The position numbers were made by a program, and so were the translations under genes. From Streptomyces xanthii (GTDB lineage Bacteria; Actinomycetota; Actinomycetes; Streptomycetales; Streptomycetaceae), in the NCBI RefSeq assembly GCF_014621695.1, contig NZ_CP061281.1:2108001-2172000 (forward strand): a DNA stretch of 64,000 nt. The letters run 5' to 3'. The first letter of the stretch is position 1. Each line of letters begins with the position of its first letter. Of the stretch, positions 18,179 to 27,130 are shown in pieces. The notes beneath the pieces are model-generated. The model saw only the letters and a list, made by a program, of their open reading frames with translations, was not told the DNA's origin and searched no databases.

Positions 18179-18914
18179 GGGCCGGCTCCGGCGCGCGGCG
18201 GGTCCGGGAGCGCCGTGCCCGGTTCGCGATCGGACCGTAGGCCGCGCCCGCGAGCACCAGGACGGCGCCGGCCACGACAGCGCCCACCATGAGGCGGAGC
18301 GGTCCGGGCTGCGAGATGCCGCCGGGCATCGCCTCGAAGCCGGTGGGCTTGGCCAGCATGCCGTTCATGGGCCAGGCCACGGCGTCCACCCGGGCCTCCA
18401 CGGCGCCGCGCTCCACCGAGCCGCCGTTGGCGTCGCCGAGGTGGACGCTGGAGTCCAGGGAGCCGCTGCGCTCGTCGCCGAGGAGGAAGAGCCGGCCTTG
18501 CGGGACCGTGGTCGACTTGATCCCGGCGAGCGAGGCGGACTTACCGGCCGGCAGATACGGTTCTTCGACCTGCTCGCCGTTGACGGTGAGCTTGCCGTCC
18601 GTACAGCAGGCGATCTTGTCGCCGCCGACGCCGACCACGCGCTTGACCATCGGCATGTCGCCCCAGCTGGCCTCACGGAAGACGACGACGTCGCCGCGCT
18701 TGACCTCGCCGCCGTCGATGCGCTGGGCGAGCACCCGGTCGCCCGCGCCGATCGTCGGCGTCATCGAGTCGGTGGGCACCGTGTACGGCTGGTACACCAC
18801 GGCACCCCATACGAACCCGCCGAGGAACAGCACACAGCCGAGGGCCACGGCTATGCCCGACAGCACACTGCCGGCCTTGCCGCGGCCCTCGGCCGTACGA
18901 CCCGTCCTGCTCAT
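18171..18914 (-). CDS. sipZ: Type I signal peptidase, fourth of cluster (SipZ-like)
   Basis: This 247-residue membrane enzyme removes Sec and Tat signal peptides. The catalytic Ser is residue 50 (PTDSMTPT) and the Lys is residue 91 (MVKRVVGVGGD). One membrane segment lies at about residues 16-40 and a second near the C-terminus at about 207-229, as reported for S. lividans SipZ, which differs from its neighbours in having a C-terminal anchor. The GDHR box reads GDERSGSLDS. It is separated from the other three by a 90-base gap. Confidence 0.9.
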   Translation of the reverse strand: MSRTGRTAEGRGKAGSVLSGIAVALGCVLFLGGFVWGAVVYQPYTVPTDSMTPTIGAGDRVLAQRIDGGEVKRGDVVVFREASWGDMPMVKRVVGVGGDKIACCTDGKLTVNGEQVEEPYLPAGKSASLAGIKSTTVPQGRLFLLGDERSGSLDSSVHLGDANGGSVERGAVEARVDAVAWPMNGMLAKPTGFEAMPGGISQPGPLRLMVGAVVAGAVLVLAGAAYGPIANRARRSRTRRAPEPARV

Positions 18915-19004
18915 CCCAGTTGCTCCCCAGCGTCGGAGACATCGACCGCGCGGTCCGGCCCGAGTGGCTCGGACCGCGCAAGATCGGCGATCTGGGACGG
19001 CACC

Positions 19005-19991
19005 CTACCGGGCGCTCGTGACCTCAGAAACCCTGGTGTTCCCCTCAGTAACGCTCCGGTTCGTGCGGCGGCGGCGCCACAGCACGAGCGGCACGGCTCC
19101 GGCGAGGCCCAGGGCGCCCGGGGCGACGTTCGCCGCGGCGTTGATCCCCGACTGGTCGAAGGTGTCCGGGACCGGCAGCGTGGACCAGTGCGTGGGCGGC
19201 CAGGCCACCACGATCGCGCGGCCCACGACGTTGTCCACGGGGACGAAGCCCTGGTTCTTGTCGTTCTGGTGGTAGCGGGAGTCCAGCGAGTCCTGGCGGT
19301 GGTCGCCCATGACCCAGACTTTGCCTTCGGGAACCTTCACCTTGAAGGTGCCGCCGACGCCGTCCGCGCTGCACGGGGTGTTGCCCGGGAAGACGTAAGG
19401 CTCGTTCAGCGCCTTGCCGTTGACCTTCAGCGGGCCGGTGCCCTTGCACTCGACGGTGTCGCCGCTGACGCCGACGACGCGCTTGATGAGGTCCTTCTCG
19501 TCGGCGGAGGGCATCAGGCCGACCCAGCTCAGGACCTTCTGCGCGGCGTTCGGCGGCTTGGTGGGCTCGCCCTCCAGCCACTGGTCCGGGTCGTTGAACA
19601 CGATGACCTCGCCGCGCTCCGGCTTCGAGCCGAACCACGGGGTCAGCTTGTCGACGAGCACGCGGTCGCCGATCTGCAGCGTGTTCTGCATCGATCCCGA
19701 CGGGATCGAGAACGCCTGCACCAGGAAGGTCTTGATCAACAGGGCCAGGACCAGGGCGATCAAGATGAGCAGCGGCAGCTCCTTCCAGAAGGAGCGCGGC
19801 TTCTTGGCCTTCTTCGGCGTCCTCGGCACGTCGCCGGGCCGCTCTCCGGCGGCGCCGGAACCGCCCGCCGCTCCACCGTCATCGCTCCCGGGCGTGTGGT
19901 CAGTCACGCCGGGACCTGTCGCGTCGTCGGATCGCTCGGGCTGTTCCTCGGGCCCATGCCCTGACCGTGCGCCGACCGCCAAGTCCCCCAC
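19005..19991 (-). CDS. sipY: Type I signal peptidase (SipY-like)
   Basis: The 328-residue membrane protease has an acidic, Gly-rich N-terminal tail of about 65 residues, one membrane segment (about 72-92), the catalytic Ser at residue 100 (IPSGSMQ), the general-base Lys in DLIKRVVGVSGD and the GDHR box (MGDHRQDSLDSRYH). A C-terminal hydrophobic stretch precedes a basic tail. GTG 19991 is preferred over GTG 19997 because AGGAG lies five bases upstream. Its first 92 bases overlap the 3' end of sipX in another frame. Confidence 0.9.
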   Translation of the reverse strand: MGDLAVGARSGHGPEEQPERSDDATGPGVTDHTPGSDDGGAAGGSGAAGERPGDVPRTPKKAKKPRSFWKELPLLILIALVLALLIKTFLVQAFSIPSGSMQNTLQIGDRVLVDKLTPWFGSKPERGEVIVFNDPDQWLEGEPTKPPNAAQKVLSWVGLMPSADEKDLIKRVVGVSGDTVECKGTGPLKVNGKALNEPYVFPGNTPCSADGVGGTFKVKVPEGKVWVMGDHRQDSLDSRYHQNDKNQGFVPVDNVVGRAIVVAWPPTHWSTLPVPDTFDQSGINAAANVAPGALGLAGAVPLVLWRRRRTNRSVTEGNTRVSEVTSAR

Positions 19992-20994
19992 ATCCACTCC
20001 TCACTCCGTGCCGCTGCCTGATCCCTACGCGATGCAGGCCCACCACTCCCATAACGAGCGGGAGTTCCGCAGGGGTCGGGAGAGGGATCAATCCGTCCGA
20101 ATCCAATGAGTCGGGTCTCGATTCGGCGCTGTCCGCGGTGGCCACCCTATGCGACGCGCCGGGGGCCGCGGTCGATCCGGTGCCGTGCGCGTCGGCGACC
20201 GCCGCGAAGGTCTCCGGCTCCTCCAGCGTGGCCCAGTTCCCGACCGGCCAGCCGATGAACCGGGCCCGCCCCACTACGGATTCCTCGGACACGGTGCCGT
20301 GGAACGCCTCGGTGAGGTGGTAGCGGGAGTCCGCCGAGTTCGCCCGGTGGTCGCCCATCACGAAGAGCCGGCCCTCGGGAACCTTCACCGAAAAGTCGAA
20401 CTTCGAGGGGGCGTTGCCGGGGTGGATGTACGAACGTTCGTCGAGGGGCGTCCCGTTGACGGTGACGCGGCCCTGGGCGTCGCAGCATTTCACCGTGTCG
20501 CCGCCGACCGCCACGACCCGCTTGATCAGATCCCGCTCGTCGGCGGAGGGCAGCAGTCCGATCCAGGTGAGACCCGTCTTGATCTGCTTGATCCCGACGG
20601 GGTCGTCCTTCTTCTGTCCCGTCTCCTGCTCCAGCCACTTGCCGGGGTCCTTGAAGACGACGACGTCGCCGCGCTGCACCTTCGCGCCGAACCAGGGGGT
20701 CAGTTTGTCGACCAGGACCCGGTCGCCGATCTTGATCGTCTGCTCCATGGAGCCCGACGGGATCACGAAGGCCTGCACCAGGAACGTCTTCAGGACGAGC
20801 GCGATGACCAGCGCCACGCCTATCAGGAGGGGTATCTCCTTGATCGCGGAACGCCGGCGGCGCCGCTTCACCTTGCGGGCCAGTTTGCGGCGCTCGGCCC
20901 GGCCGCGCGGAGGGGCCGCCGCGGTGCGTCTGCTCCCGGTGGGCAGTCGCTCCTCGGTCTCGTCACCGGCGCGCGTCCTGCCCCGCTTACCCAT
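19900..20994 (-). CDS. sipX: Type I signal peptidase (SipX-like)
   Basis: The 364-residue protein has an Arg/Lys-rich cytoplasmic head, a membrane segment at about residues 53-75, the catalytic Ser82 (IPSGSMEQ), the Lys158 base (DLIKRVVAVGGD) and MGDHRANSADSRYH. The C-terminal 90 residues hold LPTPAELPLVMGVVGLHRVG, a likely second membrane segment, and then an Arg/Gly-rich tail encoded over the sipY start. It begins eight bases inside the sipW stop, so the two are translationally coupled. Confidence 0.88.
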   Translation of the reverse strand: MGKRGRTRAGDETEERLPTGSRRTAAAPPRGRAERRKLARKVKRRRRRSAIKEIPLLIGVALVIALVLKTFLVQAFVIPSGSMEQTIKIGDRVLVDKLTPWFGAKVQRGDVVVFKDPGKWLEQETGQKKDDPVGIKQIKTGLTWIGLLPSADERDLIKRVVAVGGDTVKCCDAQGRVTVNGTPLDERSYIHPGNAPSKFDFSVKVPEGRLFVMGDHRANSADSRYHLTEAFHGTVSEESVVGRARFIGWPVGNWATLEEPETFAAVADAHGTGSTAAPGASHRVATADSAESRPDSLDSDGLIPLPTPAELPLVMGVVGLHRVGIRQRHGVRSGCGGLGGRRTVRAWARGTARAIRRRDRSRRD

Positions 20995-21694
20995 GGGCGC
21001 CGCCCGCCGCGGGTACGCGCGCGTAGAGGTCCTCGCGCGACGGGGAGCTCCAGTGGCCCGCGGGCCAGGCGACCCACTGGGCCTTGCCGATCACCTGGTC
21101 GACGGGGACGAAGCCGCCGCCGGGGGCGCCCAGATAGTCGCGGGAGTCACGGGAGTCGGCGCGGTGGTCACCCAGCAGAAAGAGCGTCCCGTCGGGAACC
21201 TCGATGTCGAACGGCACCTCCGAAGGCGTGTCCCCGCGGTACAGCAGGGACCGCTCGTCCACGGCCCGCCCGTTCACGGCGATCCTCCCCTGCCTGTCGC
21301 AGCAGACCACATGGTCTCCCCCCACCCCGACGACGCGCTTGACGTAGTCCGCGTCACCGAAGTACCCGCTGCCGTCGAAGACGACGACGTCCCCGCGCTC
21401 CGGTCGCGCACCGAAACGGTACGCCAACTTGTTCACGAGAACGCGGTACCCGACGTTCAGCGTCGGCCGCATCGAGCTGCTGGGGATCTGGAACGGCTGC
21501 ATCACGAAGACGCCGAAGGCCAGCAGCAGCACCATGCAGAGCAGCGCGCCGAGCGTGATCCGGCCTCCGGGCACCTGCTCCGCGATCCCCCCGAGAGACA
21601 AAGAGGAACGCGACCGTCCCTCCTGACCCTCCGAGGTGCTCTCGTGAGGCCGGGAGGAGCGGTCGCGCTCCTGATGCTGTGCTTCGGTGTCCAT
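20987..21694 (-). CDS. sipW: Type I signal peptidase (SipW-like), first of cluster
   Basis: The 235-residue membrane protease has one membrane segment (about residues 46-66), the catalytic Ser74 (IPSSSMRPT), Lys119 (DYVKRVVGVGGD) and the LGDHRADSRDSRDY box. It is the shortest of the four and lacks a clear C-terminal anchor. It is the first sip gene after rplS on the minus strand, and a hairpin separates it from rplS. Confidence 0.9.
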   Translation of the reverse strand: MDTEAQHQERDRSSRPHESTSEGQEGRSRSSLSLGGIAEQVPGGRITLGALLCMVLLLAFGVFVMQPFQIPSSSMRPTLNVGYRVLVNKLAYRFGARPERGDVVVFDGSGYFGDADYVKRVVGVGGDHVVCCDRQGRIAVNGRAVDERSLLYRGDTPSEVPFDIEVPDGTLFLLGDHRADSRDSRDYLGAPGGGFVPVDQVIGKAQWVAWPAGHWSSPSREDLYARVPAAGGAHG

Positions 21695-21745
21695 CGAGGC
21701 CAGATGCTATCCGGCGCTCCTGTGGACTCCGTACGCGAGATGCGC

Positions 21746-21766
21746 CGGCGCCCGTGTGGGGCGCCG
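21746..21766 (-). terminator. Terminator hairpin after rplS
   Basis: Arms 21746-21753 (cggcgccc) and 21759-21766 (gggcgccg) form a perfect eight-base stem with a five-base loop, seven bases after the rplS stop. Confidence 0.7.
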
Positions 21767-21772
21767 AGCGGC

Positions 21773-22123
21773 TCAGTTCTCGCGCTTCTCCTTGATCTTC
21801 GCAGCCTTGCCGCGCAGCTCGCGCAGGTAGTACAGCTTGGCGCGACGGACGTCACCCTTGGTGACGAGCTCGATCTTCTCGACGATCGGGGTGTGCACCG
21901 GGAAGGTGCGCTCGACGCCGACGGAGAAGGAGACCTTGCGGACCGTGAAGGTCTCGCGGACACCGGCGCCCTGGCGGCGGATGACTACGCCCTTGAACTG
22001 CTGCACACGGGAGCGGTTGCCCTCGATGACGCGGACGTGGACGTTGACGGTGTCACCCGGGCGGAAGGCCGGGATGTCGCTGCGCAGCGACGCGGAGTCG
22101 ACGGAGTCGAGCAGGTGAGACAT
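21773..22123 (-). CDS. rplS: 50S ribosomal protein L19
   Basis: The 116-residue protein matches L19: [40 protein letters not shown], and [20 protein letters not shown]. It contacts the 30S subunit at an inter-subunit bridge. It is the last gene of the rpsP-khpA-rimM-trmD-rplS set. Confidence 0.98.
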   Translation of the reverse strand: MSHLLDSVDSASLRSDIPAFRPGDTVNVHVRVIEGNRSRVQQFKGVVIRRQGAGVRETFTVRKVSFSVGVERTFPVHTPIVEKIELVTKGDVRRAKLYYLRELRGKAAKIKEKREN

Positions 22124-22254
22124 GATCGTCTGCTTTCTTCACCGATGCCACAGGTCATCGGCGGGAGATATGTGATGAGTTTCGGTAGCTGATCGCGTCG
22201 GGCCGGCGTCGTTCCCCCTGTGGCAGGGGCGCAGGCTGGACGTACAGCAGCGGC

Positions 22255-23076
22255 TTATTCTTCCACGACCCCGGGCGTGGGCCCAAATCGTCCGTCGGGA
22301 CCCGGTCGCCAGCCCAGGATCGAGAGCATCTCCCGGTCCTTCTTGTCGAAGGCCTTCGGGTCGGTGCGCTCGACGAGATCGGGGCGGTTGCGCACCGTGC
22401 GGCGCAGCGCCTCGTCCCGGCGCCAGCGGGCGATCTTCCCGTGGTGGCCGCTGAGCAGCACCTCGGGGATCTCGCGGCCGCGCCAGGCCGGCGGCTTCGT
22501 GTAGACGGGCCCCTCCAGGAGGTTGGCCATGGCGCCGGGCGCGAAGGAGTCGTCCTGGTGGGACGCCGCGTTGCCGAGGACGCCGGGCAGGAGCCGGGCC
22601 ACGGCCTCGGTGACGACGAGGACGGCGGCCTCCCCGCCCGCGAGCACGTAGTCGCCGATGGAGACCTCGTAGACGGGCATCCGGGTCGCGTACTCGTCGA
22701 TGACGCGGCGGTCGATGCCCTCGTAGCGCGCCGGCGTGAAGACCAGCCAGGGGCGCTGCGAGAGCTCGACGGCGAGCTCCTGGGTGAAGGGGCGGCCGCT
22801 GGGCGTGGGGACGACGAGGGCGGGCGCCTGGGCGCCGCCCTCGTACCCGTCGGCGAGCACGTCGTCGAGGCACTCGCCCCAGGGCTCGGTCTTCATGACC
22901 ATGCCGGGGCCGCCGCCGTAGGGGGTGTCGTCGACCGTGTTGTGCCGGTCGTGGGTCCACTCGCGCAGGTCGTGCACGCGGACGTCGAGCTGACCGCGCG
23001 CGCGGGCCTTGCCGACGAGGGAGACGTTCAGCGGTTCGAGGTACTCGGGGAAGATCGTGACGACGTCGAGCCTCAT
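22255..23076 (-). CDS. trmD: tRNA (guanine-37-N1) methyltransferase
   Basis: The 273-residue SPOUT methyltransferase makes m1G37, which prevents +1 frameshifting. The family signature is complete: [54 protein letters not shown] and [16 protein letters not shown]. Its ATG overlaps the rimM stop by four bases (ATGA). Confidence 0.98.
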   Translation of the reverse strand: MRLDVVTIFPEYLEPLNVSLVGKARARGQLDVRVHDLREWTHDRHNTVDDTPYGGGPGMVMKTEPWGECLDDVLADGYEGGAQAPALVVPTPSGRPFTQELAVELSQRPWLVFTPARYEGIDRRVIDEYATRMPVYEVSIGDYVLAGGEAAVLVVTEAVARLLPGVLGNAASHQDDSFAPGAMANLLEGPVYTKPPAWRGREIPEVLLSGHHGKIARWRRDEALRRTVRNRPDLVERTDPKAFDKKDREMLSILGWRPGPDGRFGPTPGVVEE

Positions 23077-23645
23077 GAGCTCTCTTCCTCCGTGCCCGCT
23101 TCGGCCTCGGCGTCGCGGGCGGAGGCGACCTCGGCCCGGTCGTCGATGAGGCCGGGCGGCGGGTCGATGACCGCCTTCTGCTCCTCGAGGTCGATCTCGG
23201 TGACGATCTCCTCGACGAAGGGGATCATGACCTCGCTGCCGTCGGGGCGCTCCACGATGAAGAGGTCCTGCGAGGGCAGGTGCGAGATCTCGGTGATCCG
23301 GCCGACCTCGGTGCCGTCCAGGGTGACGACGTCGAGGTCCATGAGCTGGTGGTCGTAGAACTCGTCCTCGTCCTCCGGCAGCTCCTCCGGGTCGACCTCC
23401 GCGATCAGGAGCGTGTTGCGCAGGGCCTCCGCGCCGGTGCGGTCGCGGACGCCGGCGAAGCGCAGCAGCAGCCGGCCGCTGTGCACCCGGCCGGACTCGA
23501 TGGTGAGCGGTCCCGTGGAGGCGGGGTCGGTGGCGAGCACCGCACCGGGGCCGAGCCGCAGCTCGGGCTCGTCGGTACGCACCTCGACGGTGACCTCACC
23601 CTTGATGCCGTGGGCGCGCCCGATGCGCCCGACTACCAGCTGCAC
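23073..23645 (-). CDS. rimM: 16S rRNA processing protein RimM
   Basis: The 190-residue chaperone binds S19 and matures the 30S head. It has the N-terminal beta-barrel ([20 protein letters not shown]) and a PRC-barrel C-terminal half ([22 protein letters not shown]). The acidic C-terminal tail is ordinary for actinobacteria. It is translationally coupled to trmD. Confidence 0.96.
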   Translation of the reverse strand: MQLVVGRIGRAHGIKGEVTVEVRTDEPELRLGPGAVLATDPASTGPLTIESGRVHSGRLLLRFAGVRDRTGAEALRNTLLIAEVDPEELPEDEDEFYDHQLMDLDVVTLDGTEVGRITEISHLPSQDLFIVERPDGSEVMIPFVEEIVTEIDLEEQKAVIDPPPGLIDDRAEVASARDAEAEAGTEEESS

Positions 23646-23671
23646 GTTGAGCTATCTCCTGTCATACGACT

Positions 23672-23730
23672 AGGGCGTGTATGGGGCCGCCCAGCGCCGC
23701 GACGCCGCGGGGCGGCCCCATACACGCCCT
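23672..23730 (-). terminator. Perfect 21-bp stem hairpin between khpA and rimM
   Basis: Arms 23672-23692 and 23710-23730 are perfect inverted repeats; the loop is 17 bases. Such a long perfect stem is unusual inside a ribosome-maturation operon and probably tunes readthrough into rimM-trmD-rplS. Confidence 0.8.
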
Positions 23731-23767
23731 CGGGCCGGGGACGGCCTGAGGCCCTCCCCGGCCCGAG
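23729..23767 (-). terminator. Second hairpin adjacent to khpA 3' end
   Basis: Arms 23729-23741 (ctcgggccgggga) and 23755-23767 form a perfect 13-bp stem with a 13-base loop. It abuts the longer hairpin and lies 15 bases after the khpA stop, so it is the first structure met by the polymerase. Confidence 0.75.
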
Positions 23768-23782
23768 CCGGTGTTCAACTTG

Positions 23783-24022
23783 TCAGCGAACCTGGTCGAC
23801 GTCGACGAGGTCGACGCGGACTCCGCGGCCGCCGATGGCGCCCACGACGGTCCGCAGAGCACGCGCGGTGCGACCGTTGCGGCCGATCACCTTGCCGAGG
23901 TCGTCGGGGTGGACCCTGACCTCCAGCACGCGCCCACGGCGCAGGTTGCGCGAGGCGACCTGCACGTCGTCGGGGTTGTCGACAATGCCCTTCACGAGGT
24001 GCTCAAGAGCCTCCTCGAGCAT
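23783..24022 (-). CDS. khpA: KH-domain RNA-binding protein KhpA
   Basis: This 79-residue single KH domain has the RNA-binding GxxG loop (IGRNGRTARALRTVV). In other Gram-positive bacteria KhpA pairs with KhpB and binds many RNAs. Here it is three bases after rpsP, the common rpsP-khpA pairing, and is followed by two strong hairpins. Confidence 0.95.
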   Translation of the reverse strand: MLEEALEHLVKGIVDNPDDVQVASRNLRRGRVLEVRVHPDDLGKVIGRNGRTARALRTVVGAIGGRGVRVDLVDVDQVR

Positions 24023-24024
24023 GC

Positions 24025-24447
24025 TCAGGCCTCGGTCGACTCGGACGCAGCCTCAGCGGCCTCGTCCTTCTTCTCAGCCTTCTTCTTCTGGGTGATGGCC
24101 TCACCCTTGGGCTCGTCGGCCGTGGCCAGCGCCTCGAAGGAGGGGCGGGCGGCCTTCGGCTCGGCGACCTTCAGCGGCGCGGGGGCCGGCAGACCCTTGA
24201 ACTTCTGCCAGTCACCGGTGAGCTTCAGGATGGCGAGAACCGGCTCGGTCGGCTGCGCGCCGACACCCAGCCAGTACTGCGCGCGGTCCGAGTCGACCTC
24301 GATGCGCGAGGGGTTCTGCACCGGGTGGTACAGACCGATCTCCTCGATGGCCCGGCCGTCACGGCGGGTACGGGAGTCGGCGACGACGATGCGGTAGTGA
24401 GGCGAACGGATCTTGCCCAGACGCTTCAGCTTGATCTTGACTGCCAC
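24025..24447 (-). CDS. rpsP: 30S ribosomal protein S16
   Basis: The 140-residue protein carries the S16 core ([52 protein letters not shown]) followed by a lysine/alanine/glutamate-rich actinobacterial tail. The GTG start is placed by homology. The 231 bases upstream hold no supported gene; they contain a short hairpin (24642-24660) that may terminate transcription from the SprT-like gene. Confidence 0.97.
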   Translation of the reverse strand: MAVKIKLKRLGKIRSPHYRIVVADSRTRRDGRAIEEIGLYHPVQNPSRIEVDSDRAQYWLGVGAQPTEPVLAILKLTGDWQKFKGLPAPAPLKVAEPKAARPSFEALATADEPKGEAITQKKKAEKKDEAAEAASESTEA

Positions 24448-24641
24448 TGGAGTGGTGTCTCCTGGTCTTGACGTGGGTGGGCACGGCGAGATGGCCGCGT
24501 GGGGTTGCGGTACCCGAGTGCCCGATGGACGCGTCAGCCGGAGGAGAGAGGGGTCCTGTGCGACTGTCGAGTACAGCTAGCCATTGTGCCATATGCCGCC
24601 GGAGCGGCCGAACGCTCCCCCCGGCCCCGGGCGGGCGGGGA

Positions 24642-24660
24642 GGCGGCCCCGCCGGCCGCC
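24642..24660 (-). terminator. Short hairpin after the SprT-like gene
   Basis: Arms 24642-24648 (ggcggcc) and 24654-24660 (ggccgcc) pair over seven bases with a five-base loop, 18 bases beyond the SprT-like stop. Confidence 0.55.
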
Positions 24661-24678
24661 CCACCAGGAGCGCGGACG

Positions 24679-25281
24679 TCAGCCCACGCCGACGCCGGCG
24701 CCGACGACCTCCGGGATCCGGAACGGCTTCCCGCAGCCACCGCAGACGATCGGCGCCTGCGCGAGCACCGAGGGCACCACGCGCACATTGCGCCCGCAGT
24801 CGCAGACGGCCTTGACGCGGACGCCGCCCCCGGAGGAGCCGTGCCGCGCGGCCGGGCCGCGGAAGCTGCGCTTGGTGTCCGCGGCGGTCGCCACGGTGTG
24901 CGCCTTGAGGGCGCGCTGGAGCCGCTCGATCGTCTGCCGGTAACGCTGCTTCGCCTCCGGGGTGAGCGCGACCAGCGAGAAGCCGCTGCTGGGGTGCGGC
25001 TCCTCGGGGTGGTCGAGGCCCATCTCCTCGGCGATGGCCAGGAATCTGCGGTTGTGGTAGCGGCCGGCGCGGGACGTGTCGCGGATTCCGCGCGCGGCTG
25101 CGATGCCGTGGACTGCCTCGTGGAGGAGTCGCTCGAAGGAGAGCTCGTGTCCGCAGGCGGACGACGACTCCCCGATCAGGGATTCGGGCGCGGCAAGATC
25201 CGGCAGTTCGGGGTGGTGCCGCTGAATGTCGGCCCACGCCCCTGCCAGCTCTGCGGCGAGAACAGGTGGTGTCGTGCTCAC
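24679..25281 (-). CDS. SprT-like zinc metalloprotein with C-terminal zinc ribbon
   Basis: This 200-residue protein contains HEAVHGIAAARGIRDTSRAG at about residues 54-73, an HExxH zinc site. RYHNRRFLAIAEEMGLD follows and supplies a further His, matching SprT/Spartan-type domains. The C-terminus has paired cysteines (VCDCGRNVRV and IVCGGCGKPFRIP), a zinc ribbon of the kind that ends many SprT-family proteins. There is no signal peptide, so it is cytoplasmic. Eukaryotic Spartan cleaves DNA-protein crosslinks; bacterial homologues are uncharacterised. The protease role is inferred from the fold only. It starts at GTG with no clear ribosome site. Confidence 0.75.
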   Translation of the reverse strand: MSTTPPVLAAELAGAWADIQRHHPELPDLAAPESLIGESSSACGHELSFERLLHEAVHGIAAARGIRDTSRAGRYHNRRFLAIAEEMGLDHPEEPHPSSGFSLVALTPEAKQRYRQTIERLQRALKAHTVATAADTKRSFRGPAARHGSSGGGVRVKAVCDCGRNVRVVPSVLAQAPIVCGGCGKPFRIPEVVGAGVGVG

Positions 25282-25449
25282 GTCGTGACAACGAGCCGGG
25301 GTGCCTCTGTGTTCCTATTCCGGGGCATCCCAAATAATTTGCACGTACCCGTCAGTTGCCGCTGATGCGTCCGGACGAGGGCGGGTGCGCTGATCTGCGG
25401 AGGAGTCTCACAGCTCGCACCAAGGTAGTACGTAGTGCCCCGTACGCCG

Positions 25450-25474
25450 GTGCGCGTAGGTGTCCTACGCGCAC
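25450..25474 (-). terminator. Compact 11-bp hairpin after proS
   Basis: Arms 25450-25460 (gtgcgcgtagg) and 25464-25474 (cctacgcgcac) form a perfect 11-bp stem with a three-base loop, about 90 bases past the proS stop. It is probably the proS terminator. The rest of 25282-25564 holds no gene I can support. Confidence 0.7.
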
Positions 25475-25564
25475 TGCGGCATACGACTTCGTGCATGACG
25501 CAAGAGGTGTTTCGGCCTCTTCCGCAACCTCGGCGCCCCGGGAGCCGTCTTCCGGCGAAGGGCG

Positions 25565-26980
25565 TCAGTAGGCGCGCGCGACGACCGCGACGTTACCCGG
25601 TGCGTCGTCGGCGTCCGGCACCGCCCCGTCCTCCGCGAGCAGACAGCGCACCGAGGCGCCGTGCTCGGCGAGCGTCTCCTCCCCCTCCGGGCCGAGCGCG
25701 GCCCACGGGATGCGGGCCCAGCCGCCGGCATCGGTGGCCTCGACGGCCTCCGCCACGGTGGTGACGTCGCTGGTGCGGGACAGGCGGCGCTCGCGCGACT
25801 GGTGCAGGAGCAGCGCCTGGTCCTCCTCCAGGACACCGGGCAGCACCGCGGCGAGCGTGTCGACCGCGACCGGCGTCTTGCCGCCGGGGATGCGCCGGGC
25901 GACCATCGCCGTCCCGGCCTCCAGGTCGCGAGGGCCGACCTCGACACGTACGGGGACGCCCTTGAGCTCCCAGTCGACCGCGCGGCGGCCGAAGGGGGTG
26001 TCGGTGCGGTCGTCGACCTGGACGCGGATCCCGGCGGCCTTCAGGGCGTCGCCGATCTCCCGCACCTTGGCGAGCACCGCCTCGTCGCCCTTGATGGCGA
26101 GCACGACGACCTGGACCTGCGCGAGGCGCGGCGGCACCCGCAGCCCGTCGTCGTCGCCGTGCATCATCACCAGGGCGCCGATCATGCGCGTGGTCGAACC
26201 CCAGGAGGTCTGCCAGACGAGCTCCTGCTTGCCTTCCTTCGACAGGTACTGCGTGTGGAACGCCTTGGCGAAGTTCTGGCCCAGCTCGTGGCTCGTGCCC
26301 ATCTGGAGGGCCTTGCCGTCGCCCATCATCCCTTCGAGGGTGAGCGTGTTGATGGCGCCCGCGAAGCGCTCCTTGGCGGTCTTGCGGCCGAGCACGACGT
26401 CCATGGCGAGGACGTTCTCCATGAAGTCCGCGTACACGTGACGGTGGATGCGGGCCGCGAAGTCGCGCGCCTCCTCATAGGTGGCGTGCGCGGTGTGGCC
26501 TTCCTGCCACAGGAACTCCGTGGTGCGCAGGAAGAGCCGGGGCCGCAGTTCCCAGCGGACCACGTTCGCCCACTGGTTGATGAGCAGCGGCAGGTCGCGG
26601 TAGCTCTGCACCCACTTGGAGAAGTAGTCGTTGACGATCATCTCCGAGGTGGGGCGGACGACGGCCGGCTCCTCCAGCTCCTTGCCGCCGCCGTGCGTGA
26701 CCACGGCCAGTTCGGGCGCGAAGCCCTCGACGTGGTCGGCCTCCTTGGTGAGGTAGGACTGCGGGATCAGGAGGGGGAAGTACGCGTTCTGGGTGCCCGT
26801 CTCCTTGATGCGCGCGTCCATGTCCTGCTGCATCCGCTCCCACAGGCCGTAGCCGTACGGTCGGATGACCATCGTGCCGCGCACCGGTCCGTTGTCGGCC
26901 AGTTCGGCCTTGGTGATCAGGTCCTGGTACCAGCGCGGGAAGTCGTCCGCCCGGGGGGTGAGAACAGGTGCTTTTGCCAT
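25565..26980 (-). CDS. proS: Prolyl-tRNA synthetase, eukaryote/archaeal-type (no editing insert)
   Basis: The 471-residue class II synthetase charges tRNA-Pro. Motif 2 (RWELRPRLFLRTTEFLWQEGH) and motif 3 (GSTTRMIGALVMMHGDDDGLR) are clear. The sequence lacks the roughly 180-residue INS editing insert of typical bacterial ProRS and ends in the conserved C-terminal Tyr (VVARAY) of the eukaryote-like class. The zinc cysteine cluster of that class is not evident. Streptomyces normally has a bacterial-type proS elsewhere, so this may be a second copy. The start at 26980 follows homology; an upstream in-frame ATG at 26989 is possible. Confidence 0.92.
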   Translation of the reverse strand: MAKAPVLTPRADDFPRWYQDLITKAELADNGPVRGTMVIRPYGYGLWERMQQDMDARIKETGTQNAYFPLLIPQSYLTKEADHVEGFAPELAVVTHGGGKELEEPAVVRPTSEMIVNDYFSKWVQSYRDLPLLINQWANVVRWELRPRLFLRTTEFLWQEGHTAHATYEEARDFAARIHRHVYADFMENVLAMDVVLGRKTAKERFAGAINTLTLEGMMGDGKALQMGTSHELGQNFAKAFHTQYLSKEGKQELVWQTSWGSTTRMIGALVMMHGDDDGLRVPPRLAQVQVVVLAIKGDEAVLAKVREIGDALKAAGIRVQVDDRTDTPFGRRAVDWELKGVPVRVEVGPRDLEAGTAMVARRIPGGKTPVAVDTLAAVLPGVLEEDQALLLHQSRERRLSRTSDVTTVAEAVEATDAGGWARIPWAALGPEGEETLAEHGASVRCLLAEDGAVPDADDAPGNVAVVARAY

Positions 26981-27130
26981 GGCGCGCATGCTACGGCCGG
27001 ACCTGGACGCCATGGCACCGGTTTTCGCCCGGATGCCGGAACGCCTCTGGACGGGACGGCCCGCGCGCAGTTCTCTGGCTTACGGGGAACGACAACACAC
27101 CGGTGACTCCCGGCGGATGGGGGCCCTTCC

